A stretch of DNA of 64,000 bases from Augochlora pura (lineage: Eukaryota; Arthropoda; Insecta; Hymenoptera; Halictidae). Each line of letters starts with the position of its first letter. Position 1 is the first letter of the stretch. Below the pieces are notes generated by a model. The model did not search any database. It was not told where the DNA came from and worked only from the letters and a program-made list of their open reading frames with translations. The position numbers and the translations under genes are program-made. Below, one piece after another: positions 38,011-51,144 of the stretch. Where the stretch lies: the NCBI RefSeq assembly GCF_028453695.1, contig NC_135778.1, forward strand, positions 39,699,985 to 39,763,984, read 5' to 3'.

Positions 38011-40280
38011 TAGTTCTTATTAGGAGATTTTCATTCAATTGAATAGCCAAGCTACATGCATTTTTCAACCAAAAATTGTAATTTCCTACTGACGTCTCGA
38101 CATAACCTTAAAAACCAAATAACGAGCGCGCGTCGAAAGCTGAAATTCTTTGAAAGACAGTTCCGCGAACCAATGGGGGATAACGACGACCACCTAACCT
38201 GACAGGAACCATAAATACGTGTTTCGATAAAGAAAGCTTCGGATAATAGATGAATCATTTTTCTGTCGCGCTGGCGCTTCATTTATTTAAAATGTGAAAG
38301 ACATTAATTTGAGGATGGCCGGTCGCGGTAGCATCTCGCGATTCTTCTTCCGCTCTTTGGTCACAGTTAAAATTCTCCCCCCTCCCCCTGTTTGCCGCGC
38401 ACGTGTGTACATGTCTGTCTGTGTGTGTGTGCACGCCGAAGAAGAAGCGTGAACCGGTTGTTCGTCCCTTCGGCAGTCTCTCCTCAAGATTAATCCATTT
38501 CGCGGAAGTGCAAATGGTCACCTCGTACTCCTGTTCGCCGGGTTCTCTCCGCGGTTATCTCCCCTGACCATCGTAATTCATTGTCACCTCGATGTTCTTT
38601 CTCTTCGCGGCCACGCTTCGGCTCCTACTTCCGGTTTCTCCTTCGCGTTAATATTTTAGTTCTTTTTTTTTCGGGGAAAGGATTGCGTCGGAGAATTGTT
38701 TCTAATAGGATAATAATCAATTTATATTCTCGGTTGAATTTGTTGCAATCGCAATGGCGTAAATTATAGTTTGGAGAATTTTTATAAAATATATTATGTA
38801 ATTAATAATTTTTAGTTAACCCTTTGCACTCGAAATTTTCCATGTATGTATAGAGACACTGAGTTGGCTATTAAAAATTATGTTATACAGCTTGACGGTG
38901 CGAAGATGGTATTTTGTTATTTTAAACATTACGATCGCGTGATACATCAAACGGAATAATTGCTGAATGTTCACGGACGTGTAAGTAGCTGCGGCGAAGT
39001 GGCTCGCAGCTGAGCACAAAAATACAGAGATGTTTTCAACGTGAAAAATAGTAATGCCGTGAAATACAGTCGCTGACAAAAATTTGGTGGTCGGGACGTA
39101 AGTAAAATATAATAATATTTACAATATTATATAATATAGTATAATGCTATAATATTATATAATATATTATAATGGAATAATATTTATATTATTATATTTA
39201 TATAATAAGATATATATAATTTCTGAGGAATTGTTCAAGTAAAATATTCGACTAGAAGACATTTATTCGGTTAATTAATTTTTGATAAATTCGAATATTT
39301 CGGACATTTATATCGAATAATTCGGGTATTTTTATCGAATAATATTATATCGAATATTTCGAATATTTTGAATATTTATATCGAATAACTGGCTTTATTT
39401 ATGAAAATATATTCCCTCGAGCTTACATCGAATCTTTCACTATAACCTCAACAATGACCGACTCTAATTAAAAAAGAAAGCAATACAGCGTTCGACAAAC
39501 CATTCTCACATATAACATAACCTCAATAAAATTTCGTTAAAATCGTTGTCCACTGATTTTTGCCCACGACTGTAGTAGATAAGTGGAAGTAGAAGAAGAA
39601 GAAAAAATGATGCCGGTGCACAGAAGGGGAGAAGGGGAATAGTAGAAGAGCAGACGAGCAACGACTGACAGAGCTTTCGAGACCTCTCCTCCTCCTCCAC
39701 CTCCTCCTAGATTTTCGCAGGGATGCGCGGCTCTCGGCGCTCGAAGTGCAATCGTAATTAACCGCTTTTCAGTGTCTCTCTCGCATGAAAAATACGAGCT
39801 TGCATAAATAAGTGGGCAAAAGGAACGTGTCAAGCTTGCTGCCTCTCTACCCCCCCCCCCCCCCCCCGCGAGCGAGCGAACGTTTCTCCCTCGATTTTTG
39901 CTTTCAGCCTCTCTTTCCCATCCGCGCGAAATCATCTCTTAATCCCCGAGACACGCTCGCCGGAGAAAAAAATCTCGGAATAAAGCTGATCGATAAATAT
40001 GCAGGCGACGATGCACATGCACTTTTTTTCCAACCGCCTCGCAAGGCTTGCGTTACGAAACGAGAGACGATTTTAGGTGACTGCGTTTATGGTTCGCGCT
40101 GATGATATGTAAGGTTATGTAAGAGTTTGATTGCTCTCTTTGACTGCTATAATAAGTCACGTGTGATCCCACAACACTAATTGACAATGTTAATAATTTG
40201 TTCCGCTAATCCTAAAGATTTGTTCGACTAACCGAATTCTAACCTAGTTCTCTAATTCTCTCGCATGTTGTGTGTTACAG

Positions 40281-40430
40281 CGTGTGACTGTCACTCGATC
40301 GGAGCATCCGGAAAAATCTGTAATCAAAGTACCGGCCAGTGTCCCTGTAAAGACGGTGTAACAGGCACCACTTGTAACAGATGCGCCAGAGGTTACCAAC
40401 AGAGTAGATCGCAGATCGCGCCATGCATCA
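40281..40430 (+). CDS. Net: Netrin exon: laminin EGF-like repeat 3
   Basis: This 150-bp exon encodes the third laminin-type EGF repeat (domain V-3). The acceptor is GTGTTACAG ending at 40280 and the donor is GTAAGT at 40431. It enters and leaves in phase 1, so it is a symmetric module. The codon split with the previous exon reads Pro, giving KACKPCDCH across the junction. Eight cysteines lie at residues 65, 67, 77, 84, 86, 95, 98 and 112. The segment KDGVTGTTCNRCARGYQQSR is nearly identical to the same segment in vertebrate netrin-1, where this repeat contacts the fifth fibronectin domain of DCC. No change at a key position is visible. Confidence 0.97.
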
Positions 40431-40619
40431 GTAAGTACCCGCGAGTTCTTCGCCTTTTGTGTTTCACGTGAGAATCGGGGCGCTTAGACGACATTTTTCA
40501 TTTTTCTGATTTTTCTTCGTTCGAGCCGATTTTTGTAAAAACTGTATATTTTATTCAACTGTTGCTTTTGAATTTTGAATGGATTTCAGTTGTGCATGTG
40601 TTATGTTAAATGGTAAAAA

Positions 40620-40742
40620 AATAAAACCGATGGATTATGGTCAAAAACAAAATCAATCGACTATAGTTGAAAATAAAATCACTCGACTATACTAAAAAAT
40701 AAAATCAATCGACTATACTAAAAAATAAAATCGACCAACTAT
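40620..40742. repeat. 26-27 bp tandem array
   Basis: Repeats of AAATAAAATCAATCGACTAT, about four copies. Confidence 0.82.
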
Positions 40743-41635
40743 AGTGAGATCGTAATATTTATTAACGTGGCGATCGTATTAATTTGTAACGAGGTATTAT
40801 TCAATTTCGCACGAATTGTTTCCTGAAATATTTTTACAGGTCGCGTACGATATGTATACCGTTGTCCGATGAATGGCACACGGTTGACTTGTGTTCGAGA
40901 GGTAACATGCCTCATAATAACCGATTATCAGCTTCCCACGATGCTGACGATCAAAATTGACTGCGCGCATAGCAGACTTAATTATTTCCAGCATATCGCA
41001 CTGCGCCGTTTCCTATATAGCATGTCTCCTGGCTTATACACGCCAAGGGATACGACAAACGGAGCTTTCTTCTTGCATACTCGGTGTTCGAAAAGTCCCT
41101 ATTTACGCTATTATATTTTGTATTTTATACCTCTGGAAAACGCTAAACTAATTTTATTTAAATATTAACCCTTTGCGCTACGATTCCTTTTACGATATAT
41201 TGTTTAGCAATTATTTATCAACACAACCTTAATACTTTTAATATTATTTTTATTAATAATTTTTATTAATATTATTTTTAATAATATTCAATTTTTAATA
41301 ATACTTTATTTAATACTAGTAATAATATTTAATTTTCACATGATAATAATATTTAATCGACACACTGTATCTTTGCGCGTTAACCGTCGATTAAATAATT
41401 TGCATGGACCGGGCCGGAGTTGTAAAAAAAAAGAAGAGGAAGCACGGATAAATAAAACGGCTCGAGGATTTCGGGCGTAGCCGTTCCTGTTTTTGAAAGT
41501 GATCGATCGATCAATCGGAAAGGAACACGCGACCGCGTTATCCGTACGATCTCACGTCCAATTAGGCGAAATTTGCGGATACGAAGGCGGAAACCGTCTC
41601 CGCGTCCTTTTAGGAAAACATATTCGGCTTATTTA

Positions 41636-42010
41636 TTAAGTTGGCAACTAAGTAATTGCGAATACAAAATAACAAGAAAAATTCGATTCTTTCGCTCGAA
41701 AAATATATAAAATATATCATAAGCTTCATTCCAACATACCGTATATAACATAAAAATGCAACGCTCGCTTCTTTCGAAATAATGTAACAAAATATGTCTG
41801 AAACGCGCGCGCCTCGCCCTTCCATCTTCAAACTGTAATAAAAACGAAACTAAATAATTAATCGACACAATTTTCTTGCTAAATTGAAGATGAAAGTCCG
41901 GACGGTAAGAAAACAATGTAACTTAATTACTTTGAACGCGTTGGTAAAACAAAAGAATGTGCTGAGATCGTCTGTTAACAAAATCCGCGATCACTTAATT
42001 GCCAACCCAA
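41636..42010 (+). mobile_element. Mariner-derived deletion element (375 bp)
   Basis: The left end TTAAGTTGGCAACTAAGTAA and the right end, whose reverse complement is TTGGGTTGGCAATTAAGTGA, are the inverted repeats of irritans-type mariners. TA dinucleotides flank both ends (41634-41635, 42011-42012). The interior has no transposase motifs. It lies in the netrin intron, ending 74 bp before the acceptor at 42084. Confidence 0.88.
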
Positions 42011-42084
42011 TATATTTGACTTTTTTGTCGACTTTGACGTTCGACTTTGAACAGTTTCACGTTCGGTGTTTCTCTTTGCCGCAG

Positions 42085-42180
42085 GAATACCGAGGGTTGT
42101 GCAGACCCAGGGCACGGCCGGCGAGGAGAGCGGCGAGTACGAAGACGACGACGACGAGCGCGGTTACGACGGACGAGCCG
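42085..42180 (+). CDS. Net: Netrin exon: acidic linker between EGF repeat 3 and NTR domain
   Basis: This 96-bp exon links EGF repeat 3 to the C-terminal NTR domain. The acceptor is TTTGCCGCAG ending at 42084 and the donor is GTGAGT at 42181; both ends are phase 1. It starts IRIPRVVQTQ, corresponding to the CIKIP segment after repeat 3 in netrin-1, and continues into a strongly acidic, low-complexity run, GEYEDDDDERGYDGRA. No cysteine is present. Linkers here vary between netrins in length and composition, so the low conservation is expected. The coding call depends on frame continuity and splice sites rather than homology beyond the first few residues. Skipping the exon would keep the frame. 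Confidence 0.85.
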
Positions 42181-45100
42181 GTGAGTAAATGTCAAACGAA
42201 TCGGTTGTCCCTTGCGAACGCGACGATCTACACGTTGTCCGATTAATAATCGGTGGATTAACGCGACGAACATTTGACGCGTGGCGCGAATATTTTTCGA
42301 ACGAATATTTTGCCATTAAAAAGCTGATGTTGGGGGTTTATATTAATTATTCTAGGTTATGGAATTGAAAAGTAGCGATCCTTATGATAAATAAAAATTG
42401 TTTATAGTAATTCTTATTATTGTTATCTATTGTTATCTAGCTACATTATTGTTACTAAAAATGCGTCGAATCAGTGAACAGAATTGCATTTTTACAATGC
42501 ATCAACTCATTTCACAAATGCAATCAGGTCAATAAAAATGCATTTTTCATACAACTACGATTATAATAATTCAGAGAAATAAATATCGGCGCTGAACGAA
42601 GTTAAAATCGCAAAAATAGAAAAGAGCGTGTAACATTGTAATAATAACGTTTTCATAATAACAAGAATAAAACAATAGTCTCCGAATCGTGCTCGCCAAG
42701 CACTTGGCAATTCAAATGGAGAAGTCACTCGTGGAAAAAAAACACAGTTTTCATTAATACACGAATCGATAATATCTGAAACTTGCGGGCAGAGAGCGCG
42801 CGACGTTCTCAAAATTCTACAGTAATTAAGGCAGACAAATATTTGCCGTTGGTTGCAATGAAATGCTCGGCCGGTAATGAAGGCGCCACCACCACCGCCA
42901 CCCTCTCCCCTCCCCTGTGTGTATGTACCAACGAATGTAATTAATGAGTCGCGGGAGTTTCGCGGATAATGTATGATTCGAGTTTCAAATAGGCGATTAA
43001 ACATTTCCGCGACGCACCGACGCCGCCGTTTCGTCCGTTACCAATTGGCGTTTCGGCGGATAAGTAATCGAGAACTTTTGAATTTTCGGATTTGACGAAC
43101 GCGAACGCGTAATAACAAACGGAATATTAATTTTGACACGCATGCTACGACTGCGATTAATGCAGAATTCGTGGACGGGGATGCGTTCGAATGTAATAAT
43201 AACGGAGAAAGTTAGAATCGAATGGCGCGAATCGCCATTTTTTTTTATTATTATGAAAATCGAGAAATTTTATTGCTTAGTAATTTATATATTGTTCACT
43301 GATCAATTTTATTTATTAACACATTACCGGGGATTTGGCCATAAAAATTTAGCTCGATATTACATTTTCGATTCTATTCTATTTTTATTAATTTTATTAA
43401 CTGCGAAAGCCATTTGTTGTTTAAAAAATTATATAATGATACTGAAGCTTACGGTAGTACAATCTAATACATTTATCTCAATAATAGATATTAAATTATT
43501 GGGTACCGTGACAACCGATTCGCAAGTTATGCGATGGCATGATTTATTAAAAATTTAAAGAAAATACGCAGAACTTTTGAAACTGGATTCGATGGCATTT
43601 GACCACTTTATCTGACAACCATCTAAAAATCAAGCTGTGAATGCTTGCGAATGACTTGCCAGGACAAGGTGGCAGGTACCTGAAGAGATGTAACAGATAT
43701 TACAGTATAGTGAACGTAGCCTGCGTGTTGCATAACAACGACACGACTACAATATGGGCATCGGCCGGCGAATTGTTACGAGTTGAAAAGCGGAGATTCG
43801 AGTGTGGAGGAAACGCTGCGCTGAAGGAATGCGGGGAAAGTGATCGATCGATCGTGCAATTATAAAAAAACAAAAGAAGAATTATCGAAACGAGAGTGTA
43901 GAAATATTTGTCACTTTCATAGTATTAGATAAAGTAAAAAGTTCCGAGCATTTTTTCTCTTTATATCGACGATGAAATTAGCAAAGTTTTACTATCGCAT
44001 TCGATGCTGTATTAAATAAACTAAGTATTATAAACCACATATTAATATCAATCACGCATATTCCTAAATAATATCAATAATCACCGACGAGGCCAAAGAT
44101 CGATTGCTCGCAGCTGAAAAATCTAGCGTGCACGGCTCAACGCATGCGAGTGCAGCTTGCACACGTCATCGACTCGAATGCAATCCCACTTAGAGCACAC
44201 ACACACACACAAGCACAAAAAGAAAAAGAGAGACGTCGACCGGCACGACGAAGGTTTTCGGCTGCGCGTTACGGCATTTATTGTCAGAGAGTTGCCCCCG
44301 TTGCCTCGAGTTTTCCTTTGCCGTTCGCGGGCCGCGTGCCCGGTTTACCGCCAAATAATTTGCGAATGGGCCCGGCTCGCTTGTGCGCGCGTGTGTACAC
44401 GAAGGCTCCTGTGCATGTGCGATGCACGAAGGCGCGCGGAAGTAAACGTCGGTCCATTAAAGGGTTGCCTGGTACGAATGTGTATATCTGCGGCTAAATA
44501 ATAATAACTCGACGGCGAACAACCCTCCGCGGTCCTCCTCCCTTGTGCTCGAGCAGAAAGAGAAGGCGCGCGCGGCGGAGAGGAACGAGAGAGAGAGAGA
44601 GAGAGGAGGGAATACACGCGCACACCGGTGTGCAAACAGTGCTGGAAAGCGAAAAAAAAAGGAGATTGTTAAGAGAGGGACAGAGAGAACGAGGGTGAGC
44701 GCGGAATTGAAAAAGGGCGAGAAAAGGGAGAGGGGGAGGGGGGGGGGGGGCGAGGGAGAGTAATTCGCAAGAAGACCGGGAGACGCAGTTCAATGAAAGT
44801 CAAAGCACCGAAGCTCAGGAACTTTTTTTTTTCAGATTTTCTTTCTGTCTTCTGTGTTCGTTACGGGTCGATTTACTTGTTAAGAGACAGCGCGGCATTG
44901 TCTATAGAAAATTAAAAGTGCGCGGTTGTATTTCAATTGTGGTTGGTGAATAGGTATATTTTGATACTAATTTTATATCAATACTAATTTTACATCAATA
45001 CTTATTTTATGTCAATACTAATTTTAATGTATAAAATTAATAATAGAAGAATATAAGATCAATATACATAAAATGAACAATATAATAAAAATAAAAGATT

Positions 45101-46206
45101 AATGTACAAAAAATGAATAATAGAATAACATAAAATTGATGTAATAATATAACCTGACATAACCTATGTTCCAAGGGAAACGTTCTTTGCGACTGCTTCA
45201 CCCCGTTTCATTATGCTAAAGGGCACTGAAACTCGTAACAACTTATTATTCCCCCGTAGACACCGCGTGTCTTTCCGCTTAATATCGCTTGTAAACGTGA
45301 TGGAACATTCGATTCCGATTGAAACGAATGGATCGTTCGCGAGCCTATAACGACTGTATCTGTTCTTATAATGTTAAGTGCATCTTATCTGCAAATTATT
45401 GCCGCTTGTAATAGTAGGACTCTCTCCCTCTCTCTCTTTCTCTCTAACTGGAGCCTCACGGCAATGACGCGCGATACTTGATCTAACCTATTGAACATGT
45501 CCACGGGACAGGATAACGCTGGCATATTTATTGTTGATACACACAGCCGGCCATGTTACTTCTCTTGATAACGACGAGCATAACCTCGCATTTATTTATG
45601 CTATGATAATGGATGTCGGCTGGTCCGTGAATGGAAACTAGTAACTCGAAACTTATCAATTTAGTTAGTTTAACAGGTTAGGATATTGTTGCGCAAAACT
45701 TGGATAATTAATGTATAAAATTACGCTGATTTTGTTAGAGATTGTGCGATGCTTGTAGGTTAAGAACCACGGATTAATTGCAATTTAATTTATTTTATTT
45801 TGCTTTACTTGCTTCGACAGTACATACACTGTTAATTACTATAGTACTATTATTGCTAAATATAAATACTGAATTACTAAATTATTATATTAAATATAAT
45901 ATAATTACTAAATTACTATAGTACCATTAGTACTTACTACTTACGATACTATACATATCGTAAATCATAAAAAATCACTTTAAGGTTAAAATGACGTATC
46001 CGGTAATCCGTCGCGATTAAAAATTCGCGGACAGTTCGTAGGTTCGTGTTACGTTGGTGCGAATAGGCCGGCGGAGGCTCTAAGCAAATGGGCAAAGCCG
46101 CAAGTGACGGTAGTTTTAATTAAGCCATTAGGGTGGCTGAGAGGCTTGCGACCAAACCGGCTAGACATTCCAACCCTCTATTCCCTCTCTTCCCCTCCCC
46201 CTGTCA

Positions 46207-46258
<52 letters not shown>

Positions 46259-46764
46259 CTGCCAAATTAATATTGTGCTCGCATTCCATAACGCCACGTG
46301 GCGGAGGGAGCCCCGTATCCGAATAAACTTCCTGCCTTTCCCCTACATTTTCCCATACGCGCGCCCCGTAAGCGTTATTCTGCTCGCGGAGATATTATAA
46401 CGGAAATTACAAATAAGTTGGATTCCTTCCGCGTTATGGCGAACAGTGAGCATCCCTTCCAACGTATCTCTCTCGCGTGCGCGCGCGCGTCTTCGCTGTT
46501 TCTACACGGTGTTACACAATTTACCAGGTTAAACTGTATCCTAGCGAAATTACGCTCCGCGTGCGTGCACTATAGTGTAATACAAGCGTTTGGACGCCTG
46601 GCAGGTAAAGAGAAATTTCTGTGTTTTAGAGAGCCTTGACGAGGAATAATTTGTAATACTGTAACTAGATTAGGGGGCTTGATGTGTTTGTAACGAAAAT
46701 GTCTAGGTAAGGAATAACGTCTATGGTAAATTAAATTTCATTGCATTTTTCATTCCATTCCATG

Positions 46765-47035
46765 TCAACACTTTACCGACAATAACCTATAAATCGGCTT
46801 ATTCTCTCCGACCGGTAGCCTGTGAATCAATTTCTACAGTGACCATTAAAATTTTATCTATTATTCAGATAAATCTATTAGACTGTACCACCGTAAGCTT
46901 CATTACTATTACATAACTGTTTCAATATTAAATATCCTTCGCGATTAATAAGATAAAGAAGGTCGATGTAGAAACGAAACTTTAACGTCGAACTACATTT
47001 TTTTACGACCGAATGACCGGTCAGTAAAAAGTTAA
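46765..47035 (+). mobile_element. TTAA element, third family
   Basis: The start TCAACACTTTACCGAC (TTAA decayed to TCAA) and the end GACCGGTCAGTAAAAAGTTAA-like sequence are imperfect inverted ends. The interior matches 7716-7885 in several blocks (CCTATAAATCG, CCTGTGAATC, AGACTGTACCACC). Non-coding. Confidence 0.7.
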
Positions 47036-50000
47036 GAGATCGCGAAAATCGGACAAAGTTCGAAAAGGAACGCACTGCGTAGGATTTCCACGGTATTCTG
47101 TTCTCGTAATGTGGGCTCTCTGAGAACAAGGGTTCGATGACTGAACTTCGATGATTCAAACCACGTGCTCGTATAACCTCGATTTATTTTACTCTATTTC
47201 GGATAACGATCTTACACGTGGGGAGTTCTGCATTAGACTGACTGGCGACTTTATTAGGAACTAAGAACTCGACCGTAGACGGCGCATGTGCTGCTTCTAA
47301 CGGCACGAATAAGTTGGTACTCCGCTGCGTGTAAGTCTTTCATTCACCCGACGCGGTCTCCGCGCGGCGAGGTTTTTTTCGGAAAGCCGCGCGCACGCTC
47401 GTAACTCACCTCTCGCGCGCACAAGCTGGCTCGGATACGATGTAACCAACGTGTTATTACACACGGGGTTCCGCGCACAACCGGCAGAAAGCATCGACAG
47501 CCGCGGGCCACGCATCCCCTTTTTAGCATCCCGGGCACATTGTTCATGGAGCGTTGCAAACTAGTAGCTGGAGGATACTTCTCGAGTCCTTCGGGTTACC
47601 ACGAGGGGGGGGGGAGGGGGAATAAGAGCATCTCGTATCGCGTATGCAGGCGTGCACCGATCTGGCCACGGGTTACCAGAGGGAAGAGGAGGAGGAGTGG
47701 GGATCGCCGTCGCTGCATTTCGCGTCACGAATCGCATCTATATGTTAATACGGTACGCAACCGCGCGCGTAATTCTCGTTGCTGCGCACCCACGCGCCCA
47801 CGTTCCTCCCAGAGACCCGATGCGCGCGATACGCGGGAGACGCGCGAACCTGGAAATTCTCCGATGAGAAATAATCGCGCTATGCGCCGCGGGACAAATT
47901 GATACTAACGCGCCGGCAGCGGCCCCCCCGCCCTCCTCCGTTAAACGGAATCATTCACATCGAATTCACAGCACAGAAACGCTCACCTTATTACGCGTCC
48001 GTTCACTATAATTGGTACAATTAAAATTCCTGTAAACGATATATTTTGGTAAATTATCTTTTCCAAACAAAATTGGCTATATTTATTATAAATTGATTAG
48101 AAAAACGCTCGCTATATACAATCGCATTAATCCAGCGTAATTAAATCGAAATTATTAACCTCGAATTCTTGGCACGGAAACACTCACCTTATTCCACATT
48201 TATTCACCATAAATTCTACGATTAGAATTCCTACAAATAGATAGATAAAAATAATTGGTATCTCCTTTTTTACAATTATCTTGCGCCGCGCAAATAAATG
48301 AAGCAATAACGTATTAAAATACCATCGTTCCTAGCGTTGCGAGCCGCGGTGGTTGGCTTTTCGACTTGATTGAAAGTTAAATTAATTTGATTACCGGTAC
48401 GGTATCAGTTTAACGAAATTTAATGCTTCTTTTACGATACCGTTCACTTAAGTGTACGCGCCGGTAACAGCTCTTCCCCGCGCGCTATGCTAATACGCGT
48501 GTACTGTTAACACGAGTTACGGAGAAATGCCGAGTAAACGCACACACGTACGCACGGTGTCGTCCGTGGCTGGTACGCATTCTTCTTTACGAGTGTAATT
48601 ACGAGCTACACGAAGCTTATATGAACGATGACGTCGAATATAACGTAAAATTTTACTCTCCCGAGACGAAACCGGAGGTGTATTGTATTATAAATACAGA
48701 TCGAAGATTACTGTGAACGGTGTAACACAATACGAACAGTATCGCGCTCGTAAAGGCGACGATTATTATTCTTGCGGTGCTTGGGGAAGCGGAGCTTTTT
48801 ACGCGCACAAAAATACAGAATGACGCGAACAACAGAATATAATGCAAATTTATGTGTAGGTTTAAACATGATAAATGATAAATATAAATATAATATATAA
48901 ATAGAAATAGAAATATAGTAAGTGATAAATCTATATAAAATCGTATGGTCGTATTTATTTCAATTTTCCAGTGGAAATGCTTCGAGTACCAAAGATTAAC
49001 ATAACCTTAATATTGCCCAAACACACCGTCTTCCATATAAATTAATTAAAAATAATATAAATATAAATTAATTATAATATATAAAAATAAATATAATAAA
49101 TGTATGAAATATATGAATATAAATTAATTATTCCGTATAAATTATATTAACCCTTGGCGGCGAGACTCAAAATAAATAACTAAATATATATATATATATT
49201 ATCCATAAGCAGTGAAATAGATATTTTATCGCGTAAGAACAGTATTTTATTGGGCGGTGTTCGCCGCGACAAATGGAAATTGGCGAGGGCTGCTTTAAAC
49301 TGAGAGCGTCCCGTGGCTGCGGAAAAGGGAAAGAAAACGGGAAAAGAGAACGCGAATCGATGCGGTGTGCAAACAGTGCCAGGGGTATGTTTCCTGAAAT
49401 GGAAGGGCCCTTAGTGGGCGTTTAGCCGAGCGCATACGCACAAGCAATAAGTTCACGCATCGGTACGGCGAGCGGAGCCGCAGATTAACACGCCTTGTAA
49501 ACCAGACAACACGTTTGTTTCTTCTTATCCCTTTCGTGCTAATACTTCCTGTCGCGCCTATTACATCCACTGTACCCGTTGATTATTACAATTCTTTTAC
49601 ATTGTATATTATTTACTATTTTTTATTTATATGTTTATATTATTTATAATTCACGCGTTCGAACGACCGAGGATATATTCGACAGCAGTTCGGATAACGG
49701 AGGTTCAAGCGTGTTAAATTCTTTAGAGAACGTTAATTTGTTTGTATAAAGAAAAGGTGGATAAATGAGGATTTAACCCTTTTAGTGCAATTTTACCTTA
49801 CAGCAGCTCATTTTTTATTAACAGATACAAAAAATCGACAATTTAATCATACCAAAAACTAAATCATTTTTTGTGTTGTTACCACATAGAAAATATTCGA
49901 CAGAAGCGAAGAGGGTAACAGAGTTAACATACGACGTTCATTATTCAAGAACATTGTCTATAAAGTAAACACTAGCGTTGTAAAAATATTTACCGAATAA

Positions 50001-50053
50001 AGTGGTTCCGCGTAAAGAGAAGAAAGTTTCGACGGAAATGACCTTTTACTTCG

Positions 50054-50080
50054 TCGTCGTCGTCGTCGTCGTCGTTGCGA
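50054..50080. repeat. CGT trinucleotide microsatellite
   Basis: Eight or so CGT units. Confidence 0.85.
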
Positions 50081-50205
50081 TGTACTCACTATGCGCAATC
50101 GATCTGTTTTTCGTGAACTATTAAAGCCGAACACGCTGTTCGGGGCGTCACAGCGTCGTTAGAGTTATAGCGACGAATTACTACGCTATATATGCGTGGA
50201 CTGTA

Positions 50206-50453
50206 TTAACCCATTGAGTGGTAACTCTGAGACACTAAAATTGTTACAGCCACGTTCTCGAAAAGTAATTTTTATATTACGGAAAATTAGATTTCATAAA
50301 TTATTATAATTGTAACTGTCGCTGCATTAGTTGCAAGATTCAATTTTATAAAATTGATAAGATATATTTTGTTACAGAAAATGGAAATACTATAAACTGG
50401 AAAAATTATTTTAGATTTAGAGTTAAAACAGCTTCGAGTGCAAAGGGTTTTAA
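50206..50453 (-). mobile_element. TTAA family A element, reverse orientation
   Basis: Read on the minus strand it starts TTAAAACCCTTTGCACTCGA and continues AAGCTGTTTTAACTC and CTAAAATAATTTTTCCAG, matching 5241-5490. The other end TTAACCCATTGAGTGG is diverged. Non-coding. Confidence 0.82.
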
Positions 50454-50598
50454 CCCCTTATAAAAATCAAATTTTATTCGCCTGTCATTAATATTTCGAC
50501 ATTCAAGTAGCCATAAGCACAGAATAAATATAAAATTCCTATATAATTTCCTATATAAAAAATAATTATAAAGAAAATGGTACGGAAAAGGAGTTTAA
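50450..50598 (+). mobile_element. TTAA family B element
   Basis: It starts TTAACCCCTTATAAAAATC and shares ATTCAAGTAG, GATAAATATAAAATTCCT-type and GAAAATGGTACGG blocks with 63828-63972. The right end is GGAGTTTAA. It shares its left TTAA with the preceding A element. Confidence 0.75.
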
Positions 50599-51102
50599 GT
50601 TTTCAAAGTTTCGAAGAAACCGACGGATCCCGAGCGCGCATAAAAATCGTTGACACCCGGTGCATGATGGCTTCCACAGTAATAATTATCTTCATTATGA
50701 CAGCGCTGGCTTACCGCTCGGGCCCTAAACCAAAGTTAATTACCAGCCGCCGTAGCTAATTTAAATCAAGACTAATTGCGATCCCTGCCTTCATTACTGC
50801 CGGGTCGTCGTGTCTCGGGCTTCTAATATCTGCGAAACTCCGCCGAAACTTGTCTCGTTACATCCACCCGTTGTCGCAACACATCCGCGCGGGATAAATG
50901 CAAATAAAGACAAATTAATATCGCGTCGTTTGCGGTTTACGAGCACCGCGCGCCGTGTAATATTAATCGCCCGGACGGAGCCGAAACACGGACGCTAAAC
51001 AATATAAGCGAAATAAACCTTTCAGCGCTCTGGTGAAGTATCTTCTTCTCCGACGATTTGTTGACAATGAAAAGGCGATGAGAAATATTATAGGGATATT
51101 CA

Positions 51103-51144
51103 CCGCGTGCGTCTGCGAACGTTCTAGAAGGACGTGTTTTGTTT
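51103..51144. repeat. Dispersed 42-bp duplicate, copy 1, with HSE-like palindrome
   Basis: Matches 53740-53781 at 41 of 42 positions. It contains GAACGTTCTAGAAG (51117-51130), which fits the nGAAnnTTCnnGAAn heat-shock element. Confidence 0.85.

Larger units (their letters stand above)
27470..40280 (+). other. Netrin intron, about 12.8 kb
   Basis: This phase-1 intron runs from donor GTAAGT to acceptor GTGTTACAG. I see no conserved coding sequence in it. It holds a TTAA element pair (28106-28656), two N gaps with a 99-bp inverted repeat around the second (30067-30364), an ATT microsatellite (30940-31090), a long pyrimidine tract (32093-32360), a mariner fragment joined to a 45-bp-unit array (34449-35180), a complete TTAA element (36921-37244) and a 20-bp AT-rich array (37866-38010). 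The region 32700-34130 and the CpG-rich patch 35200-36900 show nothing I can name. Confidence 0.85.
40431..42084 (+). other. Netrin intron, 1.65 kb
   Basis: This phase-1 intron contains a 26-27 bp AT-rich tandem array (about 40620-40742, core AAATCAATCGACTATA), a lone TTAACCCTTTGCG end at 41165 and a 375-bp mariner-type element (41636-42010) that stops 74 bp before the acceptor. No coding sequence is evident. Confidence 0.85.

Noticed and set aside
41884..42246. 120-codon frame overlapping the linker exon
   Set aside because: It covers the exon in a different frame from the one that splices correctly with the neighbouring netrin exons.
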